Source of the DNA: Rhodanobacter sp. MP7CTX1 | GTDB lineage: Bacteria; Pseudomonadota; Gammaproteobacteria; Xanthomonadales; Rhodanobacteraceae | Reading direction: 5' to 3' | Length of the DNA stretch: 64,000 nucleotides | NCBI RefSeq assembly: GCF_014205795.1 | Contig: NZ_JACHCN010000012.1 | Coordinates: 62,001-126,000, forward strand | In this document: positions 1 to 9,764 of the stretch, one piece after another | How positions within the stretch are numbered: position 1 is the first letter of the stretch | Layout: every line of letters starts with the position of its first letter | Program-made: the position numbers and the translations under genes | The notes under the pieces: generated by a model | Told to the model about the DNA's origin: nothing | What the model saw: only the letters and a program-made list of their open reading frames with translations | Database searches by the model: none

Positions 1-2543
1 TCGGTCAACGCATTCGCCTGCTCCTTCTCGACGCTGACGTCATCGCAATAGACGCTCCACGACAAACCGCCATCCGCCTCGGCGCGCGGCACGCCGCCAG
101 AAGCACGTATCCAGCGGATCTTCCCTTGGACGCGCGTACGAAATTCCGAGATGCCGGCGGCCCTACTGTCAATCATCGTCTGGATGACTTGCAGGACCTG
201 CGGCTGATCTTCAGGGAGTGCCGCATCCAGCGGAAGGGCGGCGCCACTGAGAATCTGCTGATGGGTCATGCCGAACAATGCTGCAGTCTGTCCGCTGACG
301 TGGGCATAGCTGCGACTGCCATTCTTGTCGATGTAAGTTCGCAGGATGACGCCGGGCAAGCTGTCGTTGGTGTCGATCAAGCGTTGTTCCGAGGCACGCG
401 CGCGGGCCTCGGCATCGCGGATGTCACTCACGTCCACCAGCGCTCCCAGCAGGCAGGCGCGTTCACCCGGCCCCGTCGAAAAGGGGTGCAGCCAGAGCAG
501 CACATCCCGTGCTTCGCCATCACGGTTGGCCAAGCTTAGGCGCAGCTCCCGGCGAAGGGTGTGGCCGCTGCTCAGCACCCCCAGATCAACCTCACGCATG
601 GCCTCGGCATCGATCCCCTGCACGTGCCGGGTCTGCGCCGGCGTATGGCCGATCAGGTCGGCGCGCGAACAGCCGAACATCGCCTCGTACGCATGGTTTA
701 TGGCGAGATATCGGCCTTCGGCATCCTTTACAAAGACTGGATAGGGGATCGTCTCGAGCAGCGCCTGCTGGAAGGCCAGTTGCGCCGCCAGCTCGCGCTC
801 GGCGATGGCACGCGCACGCATGAGGAGGCGCAGTCGCGAATAAGCAAAGCCGATGAATCCAAGCACCAACGCCGAGATGAGGAGGCCTGCCATAACCCAT
901 GACAAGGGCACTCCATATCGGTACTCGCTGGTCAACCAGCGACTGCGAATGCTCTGACTCTTTGCCTCCGTCACGTTGGCGAGCACGCGATCAATCAACG
1001 GCATCAGCTTCGCGTATTCGCTATTGATGCCCATCGTGAAGTCTTGATCCACGCCAGCCGGACCCACCACCCGCAGCGTTGCCGCATAGCGATCACGAAT
1101 CAGCGGATCGATCGCCGGCAACGTGCCGATATAGGCGTCGGCTTTGCGCGAAGCGACCAGTTGCAGACCCGCCTCATTGCTTCCCACCGGCAGCAGGTTG
1201 CTATGCGGCAGCAGCATCTTCAATCGTGGCAGCAGGCCGGCCTCCTCGCGCACGGCGACCGAACGCCCGGCGAGATCTTCGGGACCGGCGATCGGTGGAC
1301 CGTGCAGCCTCGCCACGATCACTTCGGGAAAGTGCGCATAGGGGCGGCTCAGGATGATGTCGTGGCTGCTGAAGTCTTCCGGCATGGTGGCTGCCACCAT
1401 GTCAACCTCCCTCGCACGCACCATGCGTTGCAGGCTGCTCAGGTCCTCGGCGGGAACAAATTGCAGACGCAGCCCGAGTTCGTGTTGCAGGATCCCGACA
1501 TAGTCCGCCGCCAGACCATCGAACCTGCCCTCACCATTGATGAACGTATACGGATGCCGATCGACTTCAAACCCCAGGCGCAGCGGTTGCAGCGTGCTCA
1601 ACCAGGCGCGCTCCTGCTCGCTCAGGCCAGCAGCGAGCGGTAGTGGTGCGCTCACACTGTCCAGCAAGCCCCAACGCGAACGCAGCTGGGCGAGCTCCTG
1701 CGGCGTCACCGTCGTCTCGGCCTTGCGCAGCAACTGCAGCAGCATGCTTCGATCGCGTGGCACGGCCAGCCCCATATCGATCGGAGGGGTGTCCAGCGGT
1801 GACAACATCTTGAGGTCGTCGGTGTCGCGCTGGCTCAGCAATGACTGTGTTCGCGAGGCGCTTGTGCCGATATAGGCATCGGCCTGACCCGCGGCCACCA
1901 TCTCCATCGCCTGACGCCCGTCGACAGCAAAGACCAGCGTCGCCCGCGGAAACCGGGCTGACAAGATGGAGACAATGGCGTGGAAAGATCGCTCGATGGC
2001 AATACGTGCATGGTCAAGATCGCCCGCATTGCGAATTTGCACATCGCCTTTGCGGGCGACCAGGATCAGGCGAGCTGCCTCATAGGGCTGCAGAAAGTCG
2101 AATCGGGCACGGCCGTCCTGGGTCGCCAGTTGCCCAAGCAGCAAATCGTAGGTTGCTGGCTGGGCCGGGTCGGCATACGCCACCGCCGCCCAATCTGCAT
2201 AGGGATGGAACTCCAGCCTCAGCCCAACGCGCCCGGCCAGCAAGCTGGCGTAGTCGACGCCCAACCCTTCCGGACGCCCAGCTACCCAGGTTTCGGCAGG
2301 CAGATGATCGCCACTGAACACACCGACATTGACGACAGGGTGCTCGTTGCGCCAGGTCAATTCCTCGGGGGTGAGTTCAACGGCGCGACCTTCTTGTGCC
2401 CGCGCCACCGTGAACACGAGACAGAGCAAGACGATTGCAACACAGAACACGCGCGGGCCGGACAACCGCCGCGATTGACCTTCTCGCCCACAGGCCCTGA
2501 AAGCCGGTGGGACGATGGAATGAACGGTAATCTTCGGGTTCAT
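1..2543 (-). CDS. BvgS/EvgS-like sensor histidine kinase, 3' end outside window
   Basis: Membrane sensor of a two-component system, read on the minus strand from an ATG at 2543 and open to the window edge (about 847 codons, no stop). An N-terminal hydrophobic stretch near residues 32-50 is followed by two periplasmic solute-binding (Venus flytrap) regions, roughly 60-300 and 310-545; the first begins LTPEELTWRNEHPVVNVGVF, typical of BvgS/EvgS sensors. A membrane helix lies near 550-570 and two PAS domains near 590-700 and 715-840, the last ending in a PAC-like segment (GKIRWIRASGG). The kinase, receiver and Hpt parts expected of this family would lie beyond base 1. The gene is divergent from the LuxR-type regulator starting at 2711, its probable partner. 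The architecture is seen directly; the ligand is unknown. Confidence 0.88.
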   Translation of the reverse strand, partial: MNPKITVHSIVPPAFRACGREGQSRRLSGPRVFCVAIVLLCLVFTVARAQEGRAVELTPEELTWRNEHPVVNVGVFSGDHLPAETWVAGRPEGLGVDYASLLAGRVGLRLEFHPYADWAAVAYADPAQPATYDLLLGQLATQDGRARFDFLQPYEAARLILVARKGDVQIRNAGDLDHARIAIERSFHAIVSILSARFPRATLVFAVDGRQAMEMVAAGQADAYIGTSASRTQSLLSQRDTDDLKMLSPLDTPPIDMGLAVPRDRSMLLQLLRKAETTVTPQELAQLRSRWGLLDSVSAPLPLAAGLSEQERAWLSTLQPLRLGFEVDRHPYTFINGEGRFDGLAADYVGILQHELGLRLQFVPAEDLSSLQRMVRAREVDMVAATMPEDFSSHDIILSRPYAHFPEVIVARLHGPPIAGPEDLAGRSVAVREEAGLLPRLKMLLPHSNLLPVGSNEAGLQLVASRKADAYIGTLPAIDPLIRDRYAATLRVVGPAGVDQDFTMGINSEYAKLMPLIDRVLANVTEAKSQSIRSRWLTSEYRYGVPLSWVMAGLLISALVLGFIGFAYSRLRLLMRARAIAERELAAQLAFQQALLETIPYPVFVKDAEGRYLAINHAYEAMFGCSRADLIGHTPAQTRHVQGIDAEAMREVDLGVLSSGHTLRRELRLSLANRDGEARDVLLWLHPFSTGPGERACLLGALVDVSDIRDAEARARASEQRLIDTNDSLPGVILRTYIDKNGSRSYAHVSGQTAALFGMTHQQILSGAALPLDAALPEDQPQVLQVIQTMIDSRAAGISEFRTRVQGKIRWIRASGGVPRAEADGGLSWSVYCDDVSVEKEQANALT

Positions 2544-2710
2544 GTGTCGCCTGAGCATCACAATGGGCAGAGGGAGAGACCCAGCCTATTTGGACCCCTT
2601 TTACCCTTCCATCAGAATCGTCTCAAGCTTGAACAGACTATGGCCGTTTCCCGCTTGCCGTCAGGGATCGGCTACGCTATGACTATCGTGGGCTGGAGGG
2701 ACCGAACACC

Positions 2711-3352
2711 GTGACATTGCGCATCATTCTGGCCGATGACCACCCTATCGTTCGCAGCGGTGTCCGCTTGCTGATCGAGAATGCGACCAGCGCGTCCGTC
2801 GTCGCCGAAGCGAGTTCGCCGGACGAATTGTTCAAGGCGCTCGATGACGAAACCTGCGATCTGATACTCACCGATTTCAACATGCCCGGCGGACAAGTTG
2901 CCGATGGGCTGAACATGCTCAATCAATTGAATCGGCGCTGGCCCAAGCTCCCCGTCATCGTACTCACCATGATGAGCAACATCGGCGTTCTGCGCTCGAT
3001 TCTCGCCACCGGGGTTCGCGGGCTTTTGAACAAGTCCGACGCGTTGACCGAACTCACACTGGCCATTCAGGCGGTATCCCATGGCCGGGAATATATAAGT
3101 GCCGCGATCAAGGCCCCGCTTGAAGCGACCCGAGTGGGCGAGTCATCAACTGAGCACACCGGGCTTTCAGCGCGCGAAACGGAAGTACTGAGGCTGTTCG
3201 CCTCCGGGCTCACCGTGTCGCAGATCGCCACTCAGCTCAACCGAAGCGTCAAGACGATAAGTCGTCAGAAGATGGACGCCATGAGCAAGCTTGGACTCAA
3301 GAGTGACCTTGAAGTCTATGCCTATGCACGCGAGCACGGCATGTTTTCCTGA
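2711..3352 (+). CDS. NarL/FixJ (BvgA/EvgA-like) response regulator
   Basis: Cytoplasmic DNA-binding response regulator of 213 residues, starting at GTG. The receiver domain (1-120) has the acidic pair D9/D10, the probable phospho-acceptor D55 in LILTDFNMP, and the usual T and K positions (VLTMM; LLNKSD). A LuxR-type helix-turn-helix occupies about 150-210 (SARETEVLRLFASGLTVSQI). Length and layout match BvgA/EvgA. It lies head to head with the BvgS-like sensor, separated by 167 bp that must hold both promoters, so it is probably phosphorylated by that sensor. Targets are unknown; the adhesin genes immediately downstream on the other strand are candidates by analogy with Bordetella, which is only an inference. 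Confidence 0.9.
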   Translation: MTLRIILADDHPIVRSGVRLLIENATSASVVAEASSPDELFKALDDETCDLILTDFNMPGGQVADGLNMLNQLNRRWPKLPVIVLTMMSNIGVLRSILATGVRGLLNKSDALTELTLAIQAVSHGREYISAAIKAPLEATRVGESSTEHTGLSARETEVLRLFASGLTVSQIATQLNRSVKTISRQKMDAMSKLGLKSDLEVYAYAREHGMFS

Positions 3353-3518
3353 CGTCGCCATGGCGCGGCGTTGAGTGGTGGCGACTTCGAAATCGACCAG
3401 CCACTGCGGTCTGGTGTGAAATCTTTGAAGTCTCTGGAGAGAGGCTTGCTGACAGCACCAGGCGTTGCGCCGAGTGCCGCGATTGCCGCCATCCATGTTT
3501 TAGGCAATCTTGCCCGTC

Positions 3519-3549
3519 CTGCGGCATAACCCATGGGGTTATGCCGCAG
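3519..3549. terminator. Perfect 14-bp hairpin between convergent genes
   Basis: A 14-bp perfect inverted repeat (CTGCGGCATAACCC and its complement) with a 3-nt loop sits between the convergent regulator gene (ends 3352) and OmpA-like lipoprotein gene (ends 3602). There is no T-run on either side, so it may act as a bidirectional transcript-end or RNA-stability hairpin rather than a classical intrinsic terminator. Confidence 0.5.
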
Positions 3550-3601
3550 CTCCATGGCAACTCAGTTCAATGGCGTGATGGGGGTAAGTGTTTGCATTCG
3601 C

Positions 3602-4690
3602 TCACAGCTTGCCACCCTGCACCTTCCCGACATTGCTATCTGCGTAGATGAGCAATTCGACGCGACGATCCGGTGCCAGACAATCGATCAGTGCAGTGCG
3701 GTTGGTGTCATTGCACTGAACGAGTGGGTCACGCGAACCTTCGCCATGTGAACGCATGGGCACTTCGCCAAGCCCATGCATTTGCAGATAGCGGCGTACC
3801 GTGTCCGCGCGCTTTGTGGACAAGCCATCGTTGTGCGATGGCGTGCCCAGGCGGTCTGCATAGCCCACCAACTCGATGTTTTTCACGTCACCGTGTTGCT
3901 CAAGCTCGTTCGCCAGCCTGTCCAACGCATCCTTGCCGTCCGGCAGCATGCCCGCTTCATCGCCGCGATCGAAATGGAACAAGGCGTCAGCCTTGATCAT
4001 TCGGATGGTAGGGTTGCCAGTCATGGGCTCGTTCGCCTCAACCACCGGCCGAGGGCATCTGGCGATCTTCGCGTCGATTCCGCTCATGTCATCGATCAGT
4101 GTGTCGACACGCTTTTCCGACTGGTCGAAACTGCGCCGCCAGGCTTCGTGCCCTGCATGCATCAACTGAACTACGCCACACGCGAGAATCCGCTCGGGTT
4201 CGTCGCAATCCTTCTTGGCATCCGCCTTCTTCTTTTCCGCGCCGATCTTCGCCCACAGATCAGGACGAACTTCCGACACCGTGCGCAACTTCGGGTTGTC
4301 CGCAGATAACACCTGCTTGCGCTCCAGGCCGCTCAGCAACCGGTCGGCTTCACCCATCGCCTCTGGCACAAAGCCCCATTGGTTGCCGGATTTGTACTCT
4401 TCCCTGGCCGCACTGATCCAGCACGCCGCCTTCGCGCCGTCGTACGCTGAAGCGTCGGAGCTCAACTCGCGCAGGCGCTGCTCCAGCTCCGGCAACATGG
4501 TCTTGGCATACATGCCCTGGTATCTGGCCAACCACTCCGTGGTCGGCGCTCCCGCTTCCACACTTTGTTGTGTACCAAAACCTGACTGAAGTACGGTCGG
4601 GTCTTGCACGTTGAGGCTATCTCGCGCCTGATGACTTGCGCAGCCAGCCAGCAGGCTGACCAACGCCACGGACATTACTGATAATTTCAT
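3602..4690 (-). CDS. OmpA-family outer-membrane lipoprotein
   Basis: Predicted lipoprotein of 362 residues. I chose the ATG at 4690 because it follows a GGAGAG ribosome site and starts a lipoprotein signal (MKLSVMSVALVSLLAGC) with the lipobox cysteine at residue 17; the open frame reaches further upstream to 4828 but overlaps the adhesin gene. The C-terminal 120 residues form an OmpA-like peptidoglycan-binding domain (LFHFDRGDE; LVGYADRLG; LSTKRADTVRRYL; DRRVELLIY). The middle is helical and unassigned. It follows the trimeric autotransporter gene by 64 bp on the same strand, so the two are probably co-transcribed. It may tether the adhesin region of the outer membrane to peptidoglycan or help adhesin biogenesis; that role is inferred. 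Confidence 0.88.
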   Translation of the reverse strand: MKLSVMSVALVSLLAGCASHQARDSLNVQDPTVLQSGFGTQQSVEAGAPTTEWLARYQGMYAKTMLPELEQRLRELSSDASAYDGAKAACWISAAREEYKSGNQWGFVPEAMGEADRLLSGLERKQVLSADNPKLRTVSEVRPDLWAKIGAEKKKADAKKDCDEPERILACGVVQLMHAGHEAWRRSFDQSEKRVDTLIDDMSGIDAKIARCPRPVVEANEPMTGNPTIRMIKADALFHFDRGDEAGMLPDGKDALDRLANELEQHGDVKNIELVGYADRLGTPSHNDGLSTKRADTVRRYLQMHGLGEVPMRSHGEGSRDPLVQCNDTNRTALIDCLAPDRRVELLIYADSNVGKVQGGKL

Positions 4691-4754
4691 GGATTCTCTC
4701 CGGCCAACGAGAGGGCATGGGTCTGCCCACGCGCTCTCACTGTTGGCACTGTCC

Positions 4755-7700
4755 TTAGTCGCCCAGCACCACGCCGACGCCAACACGGAAGATCGGCTGG
4801 TCATGAAGCGCCTCGGAAATACCCGCATTGAGGTTTATCCGACCGTCTGAGCTCCAGCGCGACACACCGACACCGAGCGCCGATTCACCGCGATAGCTCG
4901 CCAAACCGGCATTGAGCGTCGTGCGACCCGGCATGTACGGAGTGGTCATTACAAGTGCAGCCGCTCCGGCAATGCCGCGATTGGCCTGCTGGGCATTCTG
5001 GTCGATCTTGTTGCTGAGCTGATTGAAGTTGTCATTCAGATGGCTATCCAGATTGCCCAACGCGTCGCCAACATTGTTGTAAGTGTTGCCGCCCACGTTG
5101 TAAGTCGGAGCAACCACATTGCCCGCACTGTTGATCGTGGCACCGCCGCCCATAGCATTCGCGACACCGGTAAGCTGGGAGACGTTTACGGCGTCGGTCT
5201 GCTGCACACCGGCCGCCACGTTGGCAATCTGACGCTCGCTACCGGCTGAACCAACCGACACTGTGTTGGCCTTGCTTGCCACTGAGCCGGCACCGATCGC
5301 CACACTATTGGCGCCCGTCGCTTTCGCACCGCTGCCCACAGCGGTGCTGCTGGTGCCACTGGCGGTACTGTCGTTGCCCACGGCTACACTGTTGGCACCG
5401 GATGCTGCGGCATTGGCGCCACCAGCCGCCGAGTTCTTGCCGTTGGCGACCGGTGCGCTACCGCTACGATCCGCGCTGACCTGGAACGCACCCACATTGC
5501 CATGGCTGATATTGCTGATGTCTGACTGAATATTGTTGATGCTGCTGGTATTGGCGGCCACCTGCTGGTTGGTCGCGTACAACTGCGAACCGTTCACCGC
5601 GTCCACGCTCGTTGCATTCAGCGCACCGGCCGTCACACCCGTGACCGTGCGGGTGCCCGCCGTGCCAGTCATGTCGACCACGGTGCCGTCCGTAGCAGCT
5701 GCCACCGTGATGTTCGCACCGGGTGCCGCCTGCTGCACCAGACCCACGGTGCCGCTGTTGATGTTGTTGGTCAGGTTGCTGATAGCCGACGTGTTGCCCG
5801 CGATATTCGTCGTGTTGATGGAAACCTGCTGGTTGGTCGCATACAGCTGCGAGCCGTTCACCGCGTCCACGCTCCTCGCATTCAGCGCACCAGCCGCCAC
5901 GCCGGTTATCGTGCGGGCGCCCGCTGTGCCACTCATATTGACCACGTTGCCATCCAGAGCAGCCGCCACCGTAATGTCTCCCGTGGCCGGATCCTGTAGC
6001 ACCAGACCCGTCGAACCGTTGTTGATATTGGTCGTCAGGTTGGTGATGTCGGTCGTATTCGCTGTTACGCGACCGTCGATGTTGGTTATCGCGCCGCCGA
6101 TGGTATTCACCGTAGTGCCGCCCACGTTATAGGTCGGGTTCGTGATCGTACCGTCGTTATTCACGACCGAACCGCCGCCGATAACGTTCGCAATCGACTG
6201 ACTTACGCCAAACAGTTGCGTACCGTTGATGGCATCCACGCTGGCCGCGTTAACCGCACCGGCCGTTACGCCCGTCACCGTGCGGGTGCCCGCCGTGCCA
6301 GTCATGTCGACCACGGTGCCATCGGTAGAAGCTGCCACCGTGATGTTCGCGCCGGGTGCCGCCTGCTGCACCAGACCCACGGTACCGCTATTGATGTTGT
6401 TGGTCAGGTTGGTGATATCCGACGTGTTGCCAGCGATGTTCGTGGTGTTGGTTGAAACCTGCTGATTGGTTGCGAACAGCTGCGAGCCGTTCACCGCGTC
6501 CACGCTCGTCGCATTCAACGCACCGGCCGTCACGCCCGTCACCGTGCGGGTACCCGCCGTGCCGGTCATGTCGACCAGGGTGCCATCCGTAGCAGCTGCG
6601 ACTGTGATGTTCGCGCCGGGCGCCGCCTGCTGCACCAGACCCACGGTACCGCTGTTGATGTTGTTGGTCAGGTTGGTGATATCCGACGTGTTGCCAGCGA
6701 TGTTCGTGGTGTTGGTGGCGATGTTCGTGGTGTTGGTGGAAACCTGCTGGTTGGTCGCGTACAGCTGCGAACCGTTCACTGCGTCCACGCTGCTCGCGCT
6801 CAGATTGCCCGCCGTCAAGCCCGTCACCGTGCGGGTGCCCGCCGTGCCGGTCATGTCGACCACGGCGCCATCCGTAGCAGATGCCACCGTGATGTTCGCG
6901 CCGGGCGCCGCCTGCTGCACCAGACCCACGGTACCGCTGTTGATGTTGTTGGTCAGGTTGGTGATGGCCGACGTGTTGCCCGCGATATTCGTGGTGTTGG
7001 TGGCGATGTTGGTGGTGTTGGTGGAAACCTGCTGGTTGGTCGCGTACAGCTGCGAACCGTTCACCGCGTCCACGCTCGTCGCATTCAGCGCACCGGCTGT
7101 CACGCCCGTCACCGTGCGGGTGCCCGCCGTGCCGGTCATGTCGACCGCGGCGCCATCCGTAGCAGCTGCCACCGTGATGTTTGCGCCGGGCGCAGCCTGC
7201 TGCACCAGACTGCCGCTGGCCTGGAGAATGCCCAAGGCTGCGTCGACTTTCGCAAAGCCCTTGCCGACGTCAGTAGCCGCACCCGTGGTGCCATCAATTG
7301 CATTTGCCACGCTCAACGCATAGCTGGGCGCACTGATCGTGCCCTTGCCATCCGCACTCACGGCCGAGGCGCCGCCCAACGCTGCAGCGGTGTTGACGGC
7401 ATTCGAGTACAACTCGGAGCCGTTCACCACGTCATTCGACTTCACGCTGATCCGGCCCGGTGCGATACCCGTCATGATCGTATCGACGTTCGACACAGTG
7501 CCCGTATTGAAGTTGTAGATCGCGGCGGCATGGTTTTCAACGGGCGTCAAAAGACCTGTTGTCGCGGATTTCGACACCCCATAAACGGCGCCCCAATAAA
7601 TCTGACAACTGGAACTGCCATTCACCGCGCCGCAAGTATTCGCCTCGGCCCATGACGCGCCAACCATTTCCGGGTTGCTTGCGGACGTAAAGTTGTAGCC

Positions 7701-8045
7701 ATAGGCCTTTTGGGACTGCATGTTGGCCTGGGCGCCACCATAGAACGAGTTGATCACGGTGCCGCCCGAGGTACCTCCGCCTTGCGTACCATTACCCATG
7801 GTGCCGTTGTTCGCATTGCCGTCATACGTATTGGCCCCCGGGACGGTCTGCGCGAACAGGGAAACGCTCGCACTGCACGTGAGCGCCGCCACCAGAGCGA
7901 AGACCATCGCTTTCAGCATGAATGACTTGCCTGTTGAGGCGCTCTTGCCGCGAGTGGATGACTTGCCCTTGGCGGAGTCCAGTTCCGATACCGCTGCCCA
8001 TGACTGGGTGGCCGAGTTCCAAATGACACGATAGATGTGGTTCAT
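4755..8045 (-). CDS. YadA-like trimeric autotransporter adhesin
   Basis: Surface adhesin of 1096 residues (type Vc secretion). The start at 8045 gives [21 protein letters not shown], an extended signal peptide region (ESPR), and follows an AGGAAAA ribosome site; a hydrophobic signal core follows at about residues 45-65. The passenger begins with a unique part, then repeated stalk units carrying the YadA-stalk signature ([17 protein letters not shown]) and Asn/Thr heptads. A short block of YadA head repeats ([20 protein letters not shown], then [11 protein letters not shown]) lies unusually near the C-terminus, before a final neck ([10 protein letters not shown]) and the beta-barrel anchor at about 1020-1096 ([20 protein letters not shown]). 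An OmpA-like lipoprotein follows in the same operon. Family membership is certain; the bound host or abiotic ligand is not known. Confidence 0.96.
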   Translation of the reverse strand: MNHIYRVIWNSATQSWAAVSELDSAKGKSSTRGKSASTGKSFMLKAMVFALVAALTCSASVSLFAQTVPGANTYDGNANNGTMGNGTQGGGTSGGTVINSFYGGAQANMQSQKAYGYNFTSASNPEMVGASWAEANTCGAVNGSSSCQIYWGAVYGVSKSATTGLLTPVENHAAAIYNFNTGTVSNVDTIMTGIAPGRISVKSNDVVNGSELYSNAVNTAAALGGASAVSADGKGTISAPSYALSVANAIDGTTGAATDVGKGFAKVDAALGILQASGSLVQQAAPGANITVAAATDGAAVDMTGTAGTRTVTGVTAGALNATSVDAVNGSQLYATNQQVSTNTTNIATNTTNIAGNTSAITNLTNNINSGTVGLVQQAAPGANITVASATDGAVVDMTGTAGTRTVTGLTAGNLSASSVDAVNGSQLYATNQQVSTNTTNIATNTTNIAGNTSDITNLTNNINSGTVGLVQQAAPGANITVAAATDGTLVDMTGTAGTRTVTGVTAGALNATSVDAVNGSQLFATNQQVSTNTTNIAGNTSDITNLTNNINSGTVGLVQQAAPGANITVAASTDGTVVDMTGTAGTRTVTGVTAGAVNAASVDAINGTQLFGVSQSIANVIGGGSVVNNDGTITNPTYNVGGTTVNTIGGAITNIDGRVTANTTDITNLTTNINNGSTGLVLQDPATGDITVAAALDGNVVNMSGTAGARTITGVAAGALNARSVDAVNGSQLYATNQQVSINTTNIAGNTSAISNLTNNINSGTVGLVQQAAPGANITVAAATDGTVVDMTGTAGTRTVTGVTAGALNATSVDAVNGSQLYATNQQVAANTSSINNIQSDISNISHGNVGAFQVSADRSGSAPVANGKNSAAGGANAAASGANSVAVGNDSTASGTSSTAVGSGAKATGANSVAIGAGSVASKANTVSVGSAGSERQIANVAAGVQQTDAVNVSQLTGVANAMGGGATINSAGNVVAPTYNVGGNTYNNVGDALGNLDSHLNDNFNQLSNKIDQNAQQANRGIAGAAALVMTTPYMPGRTTLNAGLASYRGESALGVGVSRWSSDGRINLNAGISEALHDQPIFRVGVGVVLGD
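5540..7215 (-). repeat. Tandem stalk-encoding repeats inside the adhesin gene
   Basis: Near-identical DNA repeats coding for the segment that starts [14 protein letters not shown]. The same marker recurs at 5728, 6361, 6625, 6910 and 7195, so adjacent copies are spaced 264, 285 and 285 bp; a sixth, diverged copy ([14 protein letters not shown]) lies near 6000. The 264-bp copy lacks exactly one 21-bp unit coding for a TNTTNIA heptad, showing in-frame gain or loss of coiled-coil heptads. Confidence 0.92.
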
Positions 8046-8734
8046 GATTTTTCCTGCCTCGTCAACGAGGCGCTTGCTGCAGGGGTAGGGGAATGGACTA
8101 CGTGTAATAGGGACTTGGCGCACACAAAGTGACCAAGTTTTGCTGTGTTAATTTTCCGGTTGCGCACCGGCTCCCACCATGAGAAAGCTCTGAAAATGCG
8201 TGCATTCGCTATGACCTAACAGCCGGCGAAACGCGCGATGCACGTGGCGCCGTGGAAAAGGATCAGACGATTCTCAAAATGGCCAGGGAATCCTTTTCGG
8301 ACGTTCACGTCCTGCATCGATCGTCTAGATCTGCGGGCGCCGCATCTACTGAAGATCATTCAGCTGGCTGTACTGATCGCTTTGCTGGCATGAAGGAATG
8401 CGATCAGGCGTCACGCGCGCCAGTCACGGCGTCTGGCATGGTCCGTCACGCTGAAGCTGCAACGGCAACGGCACCGTGGATCGATCCCGCTTTCACGACG
8501 CCCTCGTGCGATGCGGTGACGGCCGCGCCGGAAACGCTCAATTCAAACTGCACTTACGCGGCTGCAAACATCCCTTCATCGACCGCCGAATCACTCCATA
8601 CCACTTCATTGAATTGGCTGGCATGTGCTGGCATTGATGAAACGGCAGGGAATCGTGCTGCCGCAAAGTGCGTCGGGGCGATCCAGTGATTGCTTTTGGC
8701 ATGCAAACGCAAATGGAGCGAAGATGGTACGAAC
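8046..8734. other. Intergenic region, divergent promoters expected
   Basis: About 690 bp separate the adhesin gene (minus strand) from the OsmC gene (plus strand). An open frame of 145 codons at 8252-8689 on the plus strand has no family resemblance and no good ribosome site, so I do not call it. The region should contain the adhesin promoter, but I cannot point to a convincing -10/-35 pair. Confidence 0.4.
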
Positions 8735-9202
8735 ATGCATCGGGATAACACTTCCATGACAACATCCACTGTCCGCGCAACCAGCAGCCCTACTCCATTC
8801 ACGGTGACGCTGACGGATGACCTCGGGCATACGTGGTTGGCCGATGAGCCGCCCGAGACAGGCGGTGCGAACACAGGCCCCTCGCCCACGCGCTTGCTGC
8901 TTTCGGCGCTGGGGGCGTGCACCGTCATCACCCTGCAGATGTATGCGTCGCGCAAGCAATGGCCGCTGGCTGCCGTCGAGGTCGAATTGCGCTTCAATCC
9001 CGATGGCGAGCCCGCTGCGGGCAGCGACATCACACGCGCGATCACCCTGCAGGGAACGTTGACCGACGATCAGCGCGAACGCCTGCTGCAAATCGCGAAC
9101 GCGTGTCCGATCCACAAGGTGCTGACCGGTGAGGTGCGCATCGCCACGCGCCTGGAGGCCGGGGCAGCAGACCCATCGGCCCTTGTGGGAGATCGTGCAT
9201 GA
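8735..9202 (+). CDS. OsmC/Ohr-family peroxide-reducing protein
   Basis: Cytoplasmic thiol peroxidase-like protein of 155 residues from the start at 8735; ATG 8756 is an alternative, and the open frame extends to 8690. The two conserved cysteines of the family are present: C62 in [17 protein letters not shown] and C124 in [12 protein letters not shown], the pair that reduces hydroperoxides in OsmC/Ohr proteins. The stop codon overlaps the start of the flavin reductase gene by 4 bp (ATGA), so the two are translationally coupled. The pairing with an NADPH-FMN reductase suggests a shared role in peroxide or electrophile defence, but the physiological substrate cannot be read from the sequence. 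Confidence 0.87.
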   Translation: MHRDNTSMTTSTVRATSSPTPFTVTLTDDLGHTWLADEPPETGGANTGPSPTRLLLSALGACTVITLQMYASRKQWPLAAVEVELRFNPDGEPAAGSDITRAITLQGTLTDDQRERLLQIANACPIHKVLTGEVRIATRLEAGAADPSALVGDRA

Positions 9203-9750
9203 TCAAGATCCTAGGCATTTCCGGAAGCCTGCGTGCGCAGTCCTACAACTCTGCGTTGCTGCGCGCAGCACAGACCCTGGTCGATACCGGGGTCACGCTG
9301 GATGCCGCCACATTGCACGACATACCCCTTTACGACGGCGACCTGGAACAGCGCGAAGGACTGCCAGCGCCGGTCGCCGATCTGAAGGAACGTATCGTCG
9401 CGAGCGATGGCGTGCTGCTAGTGACGCCGGAGTACAACAACGGCATACCCGGCGTGTTCAAGAACGCGATCGACTGGCTGTCGCGACCGCCGGCCGACAT
9501 TCCGCGCGTCTTCGGCCATCGGCCGTTCGCAGTGATCGGCGCATCGCCCGGTGGCTTCGGCACCATCCTTTCGCAGAACGCATGGCTGCCTGTGCTGAAG
9601 GCGCTCGGTACGCGGAACTGGTCGGGTGGTCGCCTGATGGTTTCGCGCGCCCACCTGGCCTTCGACGAGCACGGCGAATTGCGGGACGAGGCCATACGCA
9701 CACAGCTGGGCGATTTCCTGCGCGGCTTCGCAGCGTCGATCGGCGGCTAG
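9199..9750 (+). CDS. NADPH-dependent FMN reductase
   Basis: Flavodoxin-fold oxidoreductase of 183 residues, the usual length for the NAD(P)H-dependent FMN/quinone reductase family. It begins [17 protein letters not shown], the phosphate-binding loop for FMN, and has the family signature [20 protein letters not shown] near 77-95. The start overlaps the OsmC stop by 4 bp. Such enzymes reduce free FMN, quinones, azo compounds or chromate; the exact substrate is unknown. Operon partnership with OsmC points to redox stress defence. Confidence 0.9.
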   Translation: MIKILGISGSLRAQSYNSALLRAAQTLVDTGVTLDAATLHDIPLYDGDLEQREGLPAPVADLKERIVASDGVLLVTPEYNNGIPGVFKNAIDWLSRPPADIPRVFGHRPFAVIGASPGGFGTILSQNAWLPVLKALGTRNWSGGRLMVSRAHLAFDEHGELRDEAIRTQLGDFLRGFAASIGG

Positions 9751-9764
9751 CCTTCATTGGCTAT

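Noticed and set aside
5533..7323. Repetitive Val/Ala-rich plus-strand frames opposite the adhesin
   Set aside because: They are produced by the adhesin repeats read antisense; no signal or membrane pattern is meaningful.
8252..8689. 145-codon open frame upstream of the OsmC gene
   Set aside because: No recognisable family, no clear ribosome site and composition unlike neighbouring genes. It fills a promoter region, so chance is likely.
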